Shown here in pieces: positions 46,805-56,000 of a stretch of 64,000 bases of DNA; position 1 is the stretch's first letter; the number at the start of each line of letters is the position of its first letter. A program made the position numbers and the translations under genes. Source of the stretch: Citreicoccus inhibens. Lineage in GTDB: Bacteria > Myxococcota > Myxococcia > Myxococcales > Myxococcaceae. The notes beneath the pieces are model-generated. The model saw only the letters and a list, made by a program, of their open reading frames with translations. It did no database searches and had not been told where the DNA came from. Location: positions 522,049 through 586,048 of the forward strand of contig NZ_JAHNZT010000001.1 of the NCBI RefSeq assembly GCF_019039035.1, written 5' to 3'.

Positions 46805-47524
46805 ATGTCGAACCCCTTCCGGCGCCTCGTCGTCCTCACCGCCATGCTCGTCACGGGGATGGGATGCGGTGGCGGACCCTATTATCGACTCGACTGGAGT
46901 CTCCCCGACACGGTGACGCTCGTACCCGGAGAGTCCGCGACGATTCCCGTGACCGTGCGGCGCGTGGCCAGCGTGCAGGGCGAGACGCACATCACGCTCC
47001 AGAACGCCCCCGACGGCGTGACACTCGCCCCCGACGTCACCATCCCCGAGGGACAGGACTCGGTCTCCGCGACGCCCACGCTCTCGGTCGCCACCGGCAC
47101 GGGCGTGAGCCTCCAGAGCGTCAGCCAGATGCTGCTCGTGGCCGAGGACCCCGCCAACGACTTCGCATCAGGCAGCCGCATCTACCTGTCCGTGCTGGCG
47201 CCGCCCGCGCCGCAGCCGGAGTTCTCCGTCTCGGTGGAGCCCCGTCAGGTGGACTTCAGCCCCGGCCAGCGCAAGGAGGTGACCCTCACCGTCACGCGCG
47301 CGGAGGGCTTCACCGGGCCGCTCACCGTGTCGCTCGACACGCCGGTCAAGCGCATCACCGTGGATCCGCTCACCTTCTCGCCGGACCAGACGACCGCCAC
47401 CGTGTCCGTGCGCGTGGAGGCCGGCGTCAGCCCCATCCCGGTGCCCGCCCGCCTCGTCGTCACCTCCGAGGCCGGCGCGAAGGCCAGCACCGGAATGACG
47501 TTCAACGTCCGACAGGTGAACTGA
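46805..47524 (+). CDS. lipoprotein with Ig-like beta domains
   Basis: 239 aa from ATG 46805. Lipobox 'TGMGC' with Cys21. The rest is beta-strand rich, in two similar halves ('VTLVPGESATIPVTVRR', 'VDFSPGQRKEVTLTVTR') that look like Ig-like or cadherin-type modules. No enzyme motif. Likely a surface or periplasmic structural lipoprotein. Divergent from the VWA gene (215 bases between starts). Confidence 0.72.
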   Translation: MSNPFRRLVVLTAMLVTGMGCGGGPYYRLDWSLPDTVTLVPGESATIPVTVRRVASVQGETHITLQNAPDGVTLAPDVTIPEGQDSVSATPTLSVATGTGVSLQSVSQMLLVAEDPANDFASGSRIYLSVLAPPAPQPEFSVSVEPRQVDFSPGQRKEVTLTVTRAEGFTGPLTVSLDTPVKRITVDPLTFSPDQTTATVSVRVEAGVSPIPVPARLVVTSEAGAKASTGMTFNVRQVN

Positions 47525-47532
47525 CGACACGA

Positions 47533-47559
47533 GGCCCGTGAGCACTCCTCTCACGGGCC
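47533..47559. terminator. hairpin between lipoprotein and pirin genes
   Basis: GGCCCGTGAG (47533-47542) pairs perfectly with CTCACGGGCC (47550-47559), loop 7 bases, between convergent stops at 47524 and 47573. Confidence 0.7.
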
Positions 47560-47572
47560 CCGTCGCGAGACC

Positions 47573-48268
47573 TCACGCGAGGTCGAACAGCAGCGCCTCC
47601 AGGGGCGTCTCCGCGATGAGCGTCAGCGCCTGCTCCTCGGACACCGCCACGCCGTCCCCTTCCTTCACGCGGACGCCGTTGAACGTTCCCGAGCCGCGCG
47701 CCACCTGAAGCCAGGCATGGCGGCCCGGCGCGAGCGTGAAGCGCGCCTCGTCCCCCGTCCCGAGCAACGTGCCGTACAGCGCCACGTCCTGGTGCACCGT
47801 CACCGCGCCCTCGCGCCCGTCAGGCGAAGCCAACAGGCGGAAGCGCCCCTGACGCTCTTCGGGAGCAAAGCGCTTCTGCTCGTAGCTGGGCTCCAGGCCG
47901 GGACGCTCCGGGAGGATCCAGATCTGCAACAAACGCAGCGGCTCATCAGACGTGTTCTGCTCGCTGTGCCGCACGCCCGTCCCCGCCGTCATGCGCTGCA
48001 CCTCGCCCGGGCCGATGACGCCGTGCGTGCCCATGCTGTCGCGGTGCTCCACCTGGCCATCGAGCACGTAGGTGATGATCTCCATGTCGCGGTGCGGATG
48101 CGTCCCGAAGCCCCGGCGCGGCGCCACCCAGTCGTCGTTGATGACGCGCAACGAGCGGAAGCCCATGAAGCTCGGATCGTAGTAGTCCGCGAAGGAGAAG
48201 GTGTGGTGCGTGTCCAGCCAGCCATGGTCAGCGTGGCCTCGGGACTCAGCGGTTCGCAGGTAGAGCAT
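47573..48268 (-). CDS. pirin-family protein (YhhW-type quercetinase-like)
   Basis: 231 aa. Bicupin pirin fold. The metal ligands H57, H59, H101 and E103 ('THPHRDMEI', 'RHSEQ') are present at the same positions as in E. coli YhhW, an enzyme with quercetin 2,3-dioxygenase activity in vitro. The natural substrate in bacteria is not known. Cytoplasmic. It is 80 bases from the divided YceI gene downstream on the same strand. Confidence 0.93.
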   Translation of the reverse strand: MLYLRTAESRGHADHGWLDTHHTFSFADYYDPSFMGFRSLRVINDDWVAPRRGFGTHPHRDMEIITYVLDGQVEHRDSMGTHGVIGPGEVQRMTAGTGVRHSEQNTSDEPLRLLQIWILPERPGLEPSYEQKRFAPEERQGRFRLLASPDGREGAVTVHQDVALYGTLLGTGDEARFTLAPGRHAWLQVARGSGTFNGVRVKEGDGVAVSEEQALTLIAETPLEALLFDLA

Positions 48269-48348
48269 CTCGGACTCCTTCTTTCTTGTTGCAACTCAGA
48301 TGCATGAAGCCGCCGGGCGATTCGTGCGGGCGGCGACCCGCCGAGCGC

Positions 48349-48906
48349 TCAGGCCGCCTTGTCGGAGGCGGCGGGCTGTGCGGGCACCGCCTGCACATCC
48401 AGGGAGATGTCCACGCGCTCCCCCACGAGCACGCCGCCGGTCTCCATGGCCTGGTTCCAGGTCAGGCCAAACGCCTTGCGGTCCAGGTGCGTGCTCGCCT
48501 GGAAGGCGAGGCGCTCGGTGCCGAACGGGTCCTTCACGCGTCCGAGCAGCTCCGCGTCCAGCACCACCTCGCGCGTGACATCCCGCACGGTGAGCTCGCC
48601 CACGATGCGGTAGCGCGCGCCGCCCGCGGCCTCGACGCGCGTGCTGCGGAAGATGAGTTTGGGGAACGCGGCCACATCGAAGAAGTCTTGCGAGCGCAGG
48701 TGGTTGTCCCGCGCCTCCACGCCCGTATCAATGCTCGCGGCCTCCAGCTTCACTTCCACCGACGCGCGCGTGAGGTCGTCTCCGTTCAGCACCAGCTTCC
48801 CGGCGAAGCGCGTGAAGCGGCCGTGCACCTTGGCCACCACCATGTGCCGCACCGTGAAGCCCACCGTCGTGTGAGTCGTATCGAGCTGCCAGGTCTGGAT
48901 GGCCAT
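48349..48906 (-). CDS. YceI-family lipid-binding-like protein
   Basis: 185 aa from ATG 48906. YceI lipocalin-like fold: 'WQLDTTHTTVGFTVRHM', 'GRFTRFAGKLVLN', 'RDNHLRSQDFFDVAAFP', 'GELTVRDVTREVVLD'. Members bind isoprenoid chains such as polyprenyl or ubiquinone tails. Many have a signal peptide; this one has none, so it is probably cytoplasmic. It lies upstream of pirin on the same strand. Confidence 0.9.
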   Translation of the reverse strand: MAIQTWQLDTTHTTVGFTVRHMVVAKVHGRFTRFAGKLVLNGDDLTRASVEVKLEAASIDTGVEARDNHLRSQDFFDVAAFPKLIFRSTRVEAAGGARYRIVGELTVRDVTREVVLDAELLGRVKDPFGTERLAFQASTHLDRKAFGLTWNQAMETGGVLVGERVDISLDVQAVPAQPAASDKAA

Positions 48907-49140
48907 GGGCCCCTCCTCGGATTTCGTGTTCCTGTCCGCTGGGCTCCAAAGCAACCGTCGGGCCATGTACAACCCCCTGGAATCACGTCGCAGGCCCGCG
49001 AAACCCCACCGAAGCCGTCTCATTTCGATAGCATTCAACTGTCGTTTGGAGAGAGGTCGGGCGGCAGGCCCGCCGCTCGCCCCGGGGCGTCAGCCGGGCG
49101 GTACCGGAGGCGTCGGCGCGGCGCTACGTTGAGGACAGCC

Positions 49141-49518
49141 ATGAACATCGACCCAACCAGACGGCAGGCCGCGCGCGCGGCGCTCACGCTCGACGACGAG
49201 GCGCTGCTGAAGGCCTGCGAGGTGGACTACTTCATCGCCTCGGGCCCGGGCGGGCAGCATCGCAACACCACGGCCAGTGGCGTGCGGCTCACGCACGCCC
49301 CCACGGAACTCTCCGTCACCGCCACCGAGCGGCGCAGCCAATCGCAGAACAAGGACACCGCCGTGCGACGCCTGCGCGAGGGCCTCCAGGCGCTCACCTT
49401 CGTGCCCAAGGTCCGCAAGGCCACACGGCCCACCGCGGGCTCCAAGCGACGCCGGCTGGATGCCAAGCGTCGCACCTCGGAGAAGAAGTCCGCGCGTGGC
49501 GGAAAAGACGGATGGTGA
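49141..49518 (+). CDS. ArfB/RF-like peptidyl-tRNA hydrolase
   Basis: 125 aa. The peptidyl-tRNA-hydrolysing GGQ motif is at G37-G38-Q39 ('SGPGGQHRNTTASGVRLTH'), followed by 'ERRSQSQNKDTAVRRL' and a basic tail rich in Lys/Arg ('SKRRRLDAKRRTSEKKSA'). There are no codon-recognition domains. This is the layout of ArfB/ICT1-type ribosome-rescue factors, which free ribosomes stalled on truncated mRNA; the basic tail enters the mRNA channel. The family also contains uncharacterised RF-like proteins of the same size, so ArfB function is inferred. Confidence 0.85.
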   Translation: MNIDPTRRQAARAALTLDDEALLKACEVDYFIASGPGGQHRNTTASGVRLTHAPTELSVTATERRSQSQNKDTAVRRLREGLQALTFVPKVRKATRPTAGSKRRRLDAKRRTSEKKSARGGKDGW

Positions 49519-49594
49519 GACGCGGGCACCAGATTTCACTCCGAGTCTCACTTCTGCACATCAAGGGTTTGTAAACTTTGCGACCCCGCAGAGA

Positions 49595-49607
49595 TTGCGT
49601 ACCGCAA
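49595..49607 (+). promoter_or_regulatory. dyad upstream of the minor-pilin operon
   Basis: TTGCG (49595-49599) and CGCAA (49603-49607) form a perfect inverted repeat with a 3-base spacer, ~104 bases before the first gene of the pilin operon. It follows an AT-richer patch, GTTTGTAAAC. A regulator site is possible. Confidence 0.3.
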
Positions 49608-49710
49608 CCGCTTGCGCGCCCACCACGCGAGCTGTTGCTCCTGCAAAGAATGACGGGGGGTTGTCAGCCCGGCGCGATGGGCACGGTGCGTGCAAACCAG
49701 GGCGCCACCC

Positions 49711-50094
49711 ATGGCCCCCCTCCATTCCGTCTCCTCTCCCTGCACGCCCTGTCACGCGCACGCACGGTCGGTGTCGTCGCGAGCGTGGCGCTGGGCTCCG
49801 CTCTGCCTGGCCTTGCTGGCGCCTGTCGCGTGGGCAGAACCCGCTGAGTTCACCCAGGCCGCCGCGACGGCAGAGGTCGCCTCCGAAACGGTCCACGTGC
49901 AGAAGGACCACGACGTGGCCCTCACGGTGCGCGGCGCCGAGCGCGTGCAGGTCAGCGCCCCTGAGACCGCGCAGGCCGGCATCACCGAGCCGGACCAGAT
50001 TGGCATCAATGGCCTGAGCCCGGGCACGACGACGCTGCTCGTGTGGCGCAAGGGCACACGGCCCCTGCGCATGACCGTCGAGGTGACGCGGTGA
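49711..50094 (+). CDS. secreted CpaC-N/pilus-assembly-domain protein
   Basis: 127 aa from ATG 49711; in-frame GTG starts at 49690 and 49771 are possible, and the last gives the shortest N-terminus before the signal peptide 'APLCLALLAPVAWA'. The mature part (~85 residues) resembles the N-terminal domain of secretins and pilus-formation proteins: 'VQKDHDVALTVRGAERVQVS', 'IGINGLSPGTTTLLVWRKG'. In CpaC-like proteins this domain precedes the secretin ring; here it stands alone. Its stop overlaps the next pilin gene's start (GTGA). It may help assemble or anchor the minor-pilin complex. Confidence 0.6.
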   Translation: MAPLHSVSSPCTPCHAHARSVSSRAWRWAPLCLALLAPVAWAEPAEFTQAAATAEVASETVHVQKDHDVALTVRGAERVQVSAPETAQAGITEPDQIGINGLSPGTTTLLVWRKGTRPLRMTVEVTR

Positions 50095-50795
50095 GGGGTG
50101 CCGGCGCTCGCGGCATGACGCTGCTGGAGCTGGTCATCGTCGTCGCCATCATCGCGCTGCTGGCCGCGGGCTCCTACGCCACGGTCGAGGGCATGGGCGC
50201 ACGCAGCGGCCCCACGCGCGCCTCCAACGACCTGACCAGCGCGCTCTCCGAGGCTCGCGCCCGCGCGGTGGCGCGCACCGAGGATGTCTGGGTCATCATC
50301 TATCCGGACATTGATCCCGAGGGCACGAGCGGCACGGGCTCGGGTGCCTGGTTCATGCTGGAGGACCGGCAGATGAACTTCGGCTCCGCCGCCGCGGTTC
50401 CGGGCGAGCTGCGCTTCTCTTCCTTCCTTCCGCCCAACGCCATCCAGCCCGCCGCGAGTCAGGGCCGGCTGATCGAAGCCAACTACCTGGACAAGTACAC
50501 GCGTCGCAGCGTGCGCTTCGGTGTCGCGGGCGGCATCGCGTTCGACGGCATCTTCGCCGCGCTCCCCGCCTCGCCGTGCAGCTTCTGCAGCGGCACGCCT
50601 CGCCGCGGCGCCATCATCTTCCGGCCCGATGGCTCGGCGCGCTTCGTGGACGGAATGGGCGCCGCCGTCGTGCCCATCGGCGCGGGCGCCGCGGGCCGAG
50701 CCGCCGCGCTGGGAATCGTCGCCGCGGACAGCTCGAGCGAGTTCCTCTTCGCCATCTCCGGCCCGGTTGGATTCATCGAAACGAGGTTCCGCTGA
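50091..50795 (+). CDS. FimU/GspH-type minor pilin
   Basis: 234 aa from GTG 50091, which overlaps the previous stop by 4 bases. A type III (prepilin) leader is cleaved at G8|M9, with Glu13 at mature position +5 ('GMTLLELVIVVAIIALL'). The GspH/FimT-like globular domain follows ('LTSALSEARARAVAR', 'IFRPDGSARFVDG'), with a Cys pair 'CSFC'. It is a minor pilin of the initiating tip complex. The stop overlaps the next ATG (TGATG). Confidence 0.85.
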   Translation: MRGAGARGMTLLELVIVVAIIALLAAGSYATVEGMGARSGPTRASNDLTSALSEARARAVARTEDVWVIIYPDIDPEGTSGTGSGAWFMLEDRQMNFGSAAAVPGELRFSSFLPPNAIQPAASQGRLIEANYLDKYTRRSVRFGVAGGIAFDGIFAALPASPCSFCSGTPRRGAIIFRPDGSARFVDGMGAAVVPIGAGAAGRAAALGIVAADSSSEFLFAISGPVGFIETRFR

Positions 50796-51352
50796 TGAAG
50801 CCCGCGTCCTCCTCCCTCCTCCGACGCTCGGCGGCGCGCCGTGGCGTCACGCTCATCGAGGGCCTGGCGGCCTCCGCCATCCTCGCTCTTGGTATCTCCG
50901 GCGCGTTCGGCGGGCTCGTCCTCGCCAGCCAGCAGAACACGAGCGCGGGCCGTCTCTCGCAGGCCAGCGCCATCGCGCAGCAGGTCCGCGCGGGACTGCA
51001 GATGCAGGGCCGGGCCCGGCTCCTCGCCACCACCGGGCCGATGCACGCCTCGCGGTGCAGTTCGGTCGCCACCGTGCGGGAGCTCGCGGACGGGCTTGAA
51101 ACGCTCCCAGGCGCTTGCGTCATCGACCTGGATGCCTTCGAGGACGCCGCGCCCGACGTGAGCGACCTCGTCCCCGGCTATGCCCCGGAGGAGCGCGAGC
51201 TCTACCGACGCGTGCTCGTGTGGACCACCCTGACAGACATCGACACGGTGGCCGTGGTGGTGTCGTTCCGCAGCGGTGGCTCGCGGCGCTTCGTGAAGCA
51301 GTTCGTGGCCCTCTACAACCCAGCGGTGAACGGCGCGGGGGTGGAGCTGTGA
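50795..51352 (+). CDS. PilV-type minor pilin
   Basis: 185 aa from ATG 50795. Prepilin leader with basic start, cleavage G17|V18, Glu22 at +5 ('RRGVTLIEGLAASAILALGI'). Predicted one long N-terminal helix and a compact beta domain with two Cys. It overlaps its neighbours at both ends, so the operon is translationally coupled. Assigned to PilV from gene order and N-terminus. Confidence 0.82.
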   Translation: MKPASSSLLRRSAARRGVTLIEGLAASAILALGISGAFGGLVLASQQNTSAGRLSQASAIAQQVRAGLQMQGRARLLATTGPMHASRCSSVATVRELADGLETLPGACVIDLDAFEDAAPDVSDLVPGYAPEERELYRRVLVWTTLTDIDTVAVVVSFRSGGSRRFVKQFVALYNPAVNGAGVEL

Positions 51353-52512
51353 GGCGGGCTTCGCGTCGCACGGGCTTCACGCTCGTCGAAATCCTCGTGG
51401 GCATCACCGTCAGCTCGCTGGTGTTGCTCGCGGTGGCCGCCACCGTCATCGCGGTCAACAACACCTTCAATGGCCACAGCGTCTCCAAGCAGGCGGTGGA
51501 GAACGGGCGCGTGGCCATGGACTACGTCGAGCGCACGGTGCGGCTCGCGGGCTACGGATTGGATCCGTCGCTCGCGTTCGACTTCACCACCGCGACCATC
51601 CCTGGCTCCACCAAGGACAACTACTCCGAGACGCTGGCGGGCCCTTCCGCTTGGGGCACCTTCATCACGGACGACCTGGCCTTCCGCTACCGGGACCCGG
51701 CGTACCTCCGGCGAGGGCGCCTCGGCGGCGGGGGTCCGCCCTTCACGCTCACGCTCGATGCGGCCACGCACTTCGACGAGTCGCTGCGCGCGGGCCAGGC
51801 CTTGATGCTGGCCTGCCCGGGCGGCGCGATGAACTTCCTGGGCCGCCTGGACGCGGACGTCGCCGCGACCGCCAACACCGCCACGCTGACCGCGGCCATC
51901 GCGGGCCAGGCGCCGCCGGCGTGCCTGGGCGCCGCCGGCGGTGACGCGCCCTTCGTCATGCTCGTGCACGAGCGACGGCTGCGCGTCCTTCCCTTCGGCG
52001 GCAGGCCCTACCTCGTCGTGCAGCACGGCTGGCAGGCCGACGCGGACTCGGATCCGCTCGCCGTGGACGTGGAGAACTTCCAGGTCAGCTACATCATGAA
52101 CCGCCCGCCCTCGGACTCGACGTGCTGCGCCGCGCAGGCGCCATCGGATGGCAACGGCAACTGGGTGTTCGGCGACACGACGGGCGCTGACGCGCTGCCT
52201 CGCCCCGGAGACGCGGCCCCCACCTATGACACGCCGTATGACAGCGCGACGCGCTTCAACGGGAATCCCGCCAACATCCGCGCCGTGCGCGTGGGCATCA
52301 CCGTGCGCTCGTCGCGGCTGATGCCCACCCGGGCGCTGAGCGCGGCACGACTGCTGGGCAACTCCCCCGCGCCGGGCGCGCCGGACGCGTACTTCCGCAC
52401 CACGCTCGAGTCGTCCGTGCGCGTGCCCAACATGACGTCTCGCGCCTTCTTCATCCCCGCGCTCCGCAACCCCGACAATCCCCAGGACCAGAAGAACCTC
52501 TGGGGAGGATGA
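51349..52512 (+). CDS. PilW-type minor pilin
   Basis: 387 aa from GTG 51349 (4-base overlap). Cleavage G9|F10 with Glu14 at +5 ('TGFTLVEILVGITVSSLVLL'). It is the largest of the minor pilins here, as PilW usually is, with a beta-rich domain and Cys pairs ('STCCAAQ'). It forms part of the PilVWX/FimU tip complex that primes pilus assembly with PilY1. Substrate-free structural role. Confidence 0.85.
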   Translation: MRRASRRTGFTLVEILVGITVSSLVLLAVAATVIAVNNTFNGHSVSKQAVENGRVAMDYVERTVRLAGYGLDPSLAFDFTTATIPGSTKDNYSETLAGPSAWGTFITDDLAFRYRDPAYLRRGRLGGGGPPFTLTLDAATHFDESLRAGQALMLACPGGAMNFLGRLDADVAATANTATLTAAIAGQAPPACLGAAGGDAPFVMLVHERRLRVLPFGGRPYLVVQHGWQADADSDPLAVDVENFQVSYIMNRPPSDSTCCAAQAPSDGNGNWVFGDTTGADALPRPGDAAPTYDTPYDSATRFNGNPANIRAVRVGITVRSSRLMPTRALSAARLLGNSPAPGAPDAYFRTTLESSVRVPNMTSRAFFIPALRNPDNPQDQKNLWGG

Positions 52513-53015
52513 TGGCCATGCACCGACGACTTCCCTCCCGCCGGGGCAGCGCCCTGGCATTCACGCTCATCGCCATCGCCGTGCTGCTGCTGCTCGTGGT
52601 GGGCGCCATCGCCTTCACGGGCCGCAACCAGTCCGCCGCCATGGCCAAGGCCCGCGGCGACCGCACGAGCGCCTGCTCGGAGACGGCGAGGCGCTACCTG
52701 CTGTCACGGCTGCGCGTCTTCGGCTCGGCCGTCCGCATCACGGACCTCAAGCTGGAGCAGGTGCTCCCGGATGATGCGACGGCCTCGGACCGCAGCACGC
52801 TGCGCACGGGCCACCTGGGCGCCGTGGGCAGCATCGCCACGGCCACGGACATCCCCTCCAGCACGGTCAGCAGCTCTTCCAACCAGGTGAGCGACGCGGC
52901 CAACACGCTGCGCGCCGGTCCGCTCGGCGGCGCCTACTACCGCGTGGTCGTCATGTGTGACGAGCCCGGCGGTCGCCAGGCCGAGACCGAGTTCCTCTTC
53001 CGATTCGGGCTGTAA
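52509..53015 (+). CDS. PilX-type minor pilin without Glu5
   Basis: 168 aa from ATG 52509 (ATGA overlap). Basic leader then 'RRGSALAFTLIAIAVLLLLVV': cleavage would be at G13|S14 and position +5 is Phe, not Glu. PilX/GspK-type pilins often lack Glu5, which places them at the pilus tip. A soluble domain follows with one Cys pair likely. It ends 27 bases before pilY1. Confidence 0.8.
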   Translation: MMAMHRRLPSRRGSALAFTLIAIAVLLLLVVGAIAFTGRNQSAAMAKARGDRTSACSETARRYLLSRLRVFGSAVRITDLKLEQVLPDDATASDRSTLRTGHLGAVGSIATATDIPSSTVSSSSNQVSDAANTLRAGPLGGAYYRVVVMCDEPGGRQAETEFLFRFGL

Positions 53016-53042
53016 CCCCCTTCGCCTTCCACCGGAGCCACC

Positions 53043-56000
53043 ATGAAGGTTCTCCTGTCTGCCCTCTCGGCGCTGGCGGTCATCCTGCTCGCGTCCCCCG
53101 CGCACGCGCTCGACCCGGCGGCGTGCACCCTCCAGTCCACCTCTCGCCTGGACGGCCTGCTCAACCCCGCGCGTGGAAGCGATGAGCGCTTCTTCACCGC
53201 GCCCAGCGGCCCGCCCAACATCCTCATCATCCTGGACACGTCCGGCTCGATGGCGCAGTGGCCCATCGCCTGGAAGAACGACGACACGTACACGTACAAC
53301 AAGTCGTCCACCGGCACCGACCCGGGCTGCCGCCAGGAAAACATCAACGCGCTCAACTACGACCCCAGCGTCACGTACCCACGCATGTGGACGTCGCTGA
53401 ACACGAAGACCTCGAACTGGTTCGAGCCCTCGACCTTCTATCGCTTCGACGGCACGGGCAGCGCGGGACAGGTCAGCTTTGGGATGAACAACAATCCCAT
53501 GCGCTTCGACCAGCCGCCCACCGGCACGACCATCAACACCAACATCACCACCGCGTGCAACGATGTCACGGGCAACTCCGCCAGCGCGCTGTCCGCGTGC
53601 CGCGCGTGCCTCCAGACACGCGGCTACTTCCAGTACCGGACGGATCGCCGGCTGGCCACGGGCAACTTCCTCAACTTCTACTCGCCGCGCGGCCACTCGG
53701 CCGTCAACGTCATCTCCCAGGTCATCAACGATTCGCCCAACGCGCGCTTCGGCATCATGACCTTCTCCGCGGGCAGCGGCGCCACTGGCACGGTGCAGTG
53801 GGCCGGCTGGGATGTGGTGCGCTTCGCGCCCTTCGGGCCGTCGTGCACGGACTCCACCAGCCTGGTGGCACGCACCACCTATCGGGGCAACCTGCTGACC
53901 AAGATGAACGCGGGCCTGCGGTTCAACACCAACACGCCCCTCACGCAGGTGCTCTGGGGCGCCAGCTACTACATGCGCTCCAGCGGGACGGATCCGTTCC
54001 CCGGATGGTTCGGCTCCTATCCCTCGGACAGCGGCTTCAATGACTCGAACCCCGCGGGACAGTCCTCCATCTGCTTCACCTGCGGCTTCAACTCCATCAT
54101 CCTCCTCACGGACGGCGAGCCCAACGAGCCGGGCGACGACAGCGCGCAGCCCCCCGCGGCCATCCGCAACCTGGATGTGCCGTGCGTGAACTGCTCCGCG
54201 GCGGCCCAAGGCGCCAACAGCGGCGGCAGCGCCAGCCACATCCACCGCATTGCCAAGTGGATGGCCACCCACGACATGCGCCCCGAGCTGCCCGGCTCGC
54301 AGCCCGTCGCCACGTACACCGTCGGCTTCGCGCTGACGAACACGCAGGCCCTCAACCTGCTGCGGACGACAGCGCAGGCCGGCACCGGCAAGTTCTACGC
54401 GGCCACCAACTCCAGCCAGCTCAAGACGGCGCTCCAGTCCATCGTCGATGACGTGCAGAGCCGCAACATCTCGTTCGCCTCGGCCGCCATCTCCTCGTTC
54501 CAGACGGGAAACTCCACGCTCAGCGCGCTGATGCCGCGCCTGGCCCCGGGCCAGTCCAACGCCGCGTGGAAGGGCGACCTCTGGCGCTTCAACCAGTTCA
54601 ACGAGTTCGTGCAGGACGTGGACAAGAACGGCGACGGCGACAAGGCGGACATCTTCGTCGTGGACCAGGACCAGGACGTCGTCGTGGAGGACAACAACGG
54701 CGCGTTCGTGAAGGACGGAACCAGCACGCCCGCGCGTCAGTACTGGGAGGCCCGTCGCGGCTTGCTGGCGCACCCCACGGACTGGCGAAAAATCTACACG
54801 GTGACGGACTCGAACCACGACGGTCGCATCACCTCCGACGACTCCGTCATCGAGTTCTCCAAGGCCAACGCGGCCACCCTCCAGGACTACCTGGGCGTGC
54901 TGGGCACGGGCGTCTGCCCGAAGCTCCTGACGCTGTCGCCGTTGGACATCGATGACGGCAGCCTGCTCGGCAGCCTCAAGATCAGCCTCACGGATGCGGC
55001 GACCGCCGTGGGCCTCACCGCGCCCCCGGTGATGAACCAGGCCTGGCTCGACTCGCTCTGTGTTCGCACGCTCATCGAGTACGTGCGCGGCAAGGACCTG
55101 GCCGATGAGGACGAGGACGGCAACCGCACCGAGCCCCGCATCTCCGTGCTGGGCGACATCTTCCACTCGTCTCCCGTCGTGGTGGATCCGCCGGTGGACA
55201 AGTTCATTTGCGACATGGGTCTGCACAACCAGTGCGCGCGCACGCTCTACAGCCAGCAGCTGGGCGTGGTCGCCACGCCGCTCGTGAACGAGACCATCAC
55301 CCGCTGCGGCAACACGCTCATGGTGGATGCCTACGATGCGTACCTGAGCCGCAACCGTCTGCGAGACAAGCTGGTGCTGGTGGGCGCCAACGACGGCATG
55401 CTGCATGCCTTCCGGGACAGCACGGCCTCGGAGACCTGCGTGGGCGGCCTCCCCATGGTGTCCTATGCCCCCAGCAACGGCGATGAGGTCTGGGCCTTCA
55501 TTCCTCCCGACCTCTTGTCGCGACTGCACGAGCTGGCGTCCGGCCACAACTACTACGTGGACGGCGACATCATGGTCCGCGACATCTGGGCGGACGGCTC
55601 GGGCGGCACGCCGAGCGACAGCAAGAAGCAGTCGAACGAGTTCCACACGCTGGCCATCTTGTCCGAGGGGCGCGGCGGCGTTCACTACCTCGCGCTGGAG
55701 CTGACGGCGGACGCGTCCAACCAGTTCCAGGCCCCGAAGCTGCGGTGGATGTATCCGCAGCCGGACTCGGCCGAGGCCGCGCTGTTCGGCAAGACGCTGT
55801 TCGCCCTCAGCCCCAAGCCGCCGCCCGTGGGGCCGCTGCTGGTGCAGGGCACCTCATCGGATCCAACCCGCTATGGCAGCCCCGCCCAGGAGCGCTGGAT
55901 GGTGGCGCTGTCTGGCGGCTGGTCTCCTTCGCAGGAGAAGGGCCGCGGCGTGTACATGGTGGACGCGTGGGAGCCGCAGGTGAACGGCCGAGACGACAAC

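Noticed and set aside
52704-55685. 993-codon open frame on the minus strand
   Set aside because: It is antisense to the pilX and pilY1 genes, both strongly supported; Arg/Val/His-rich shadow.
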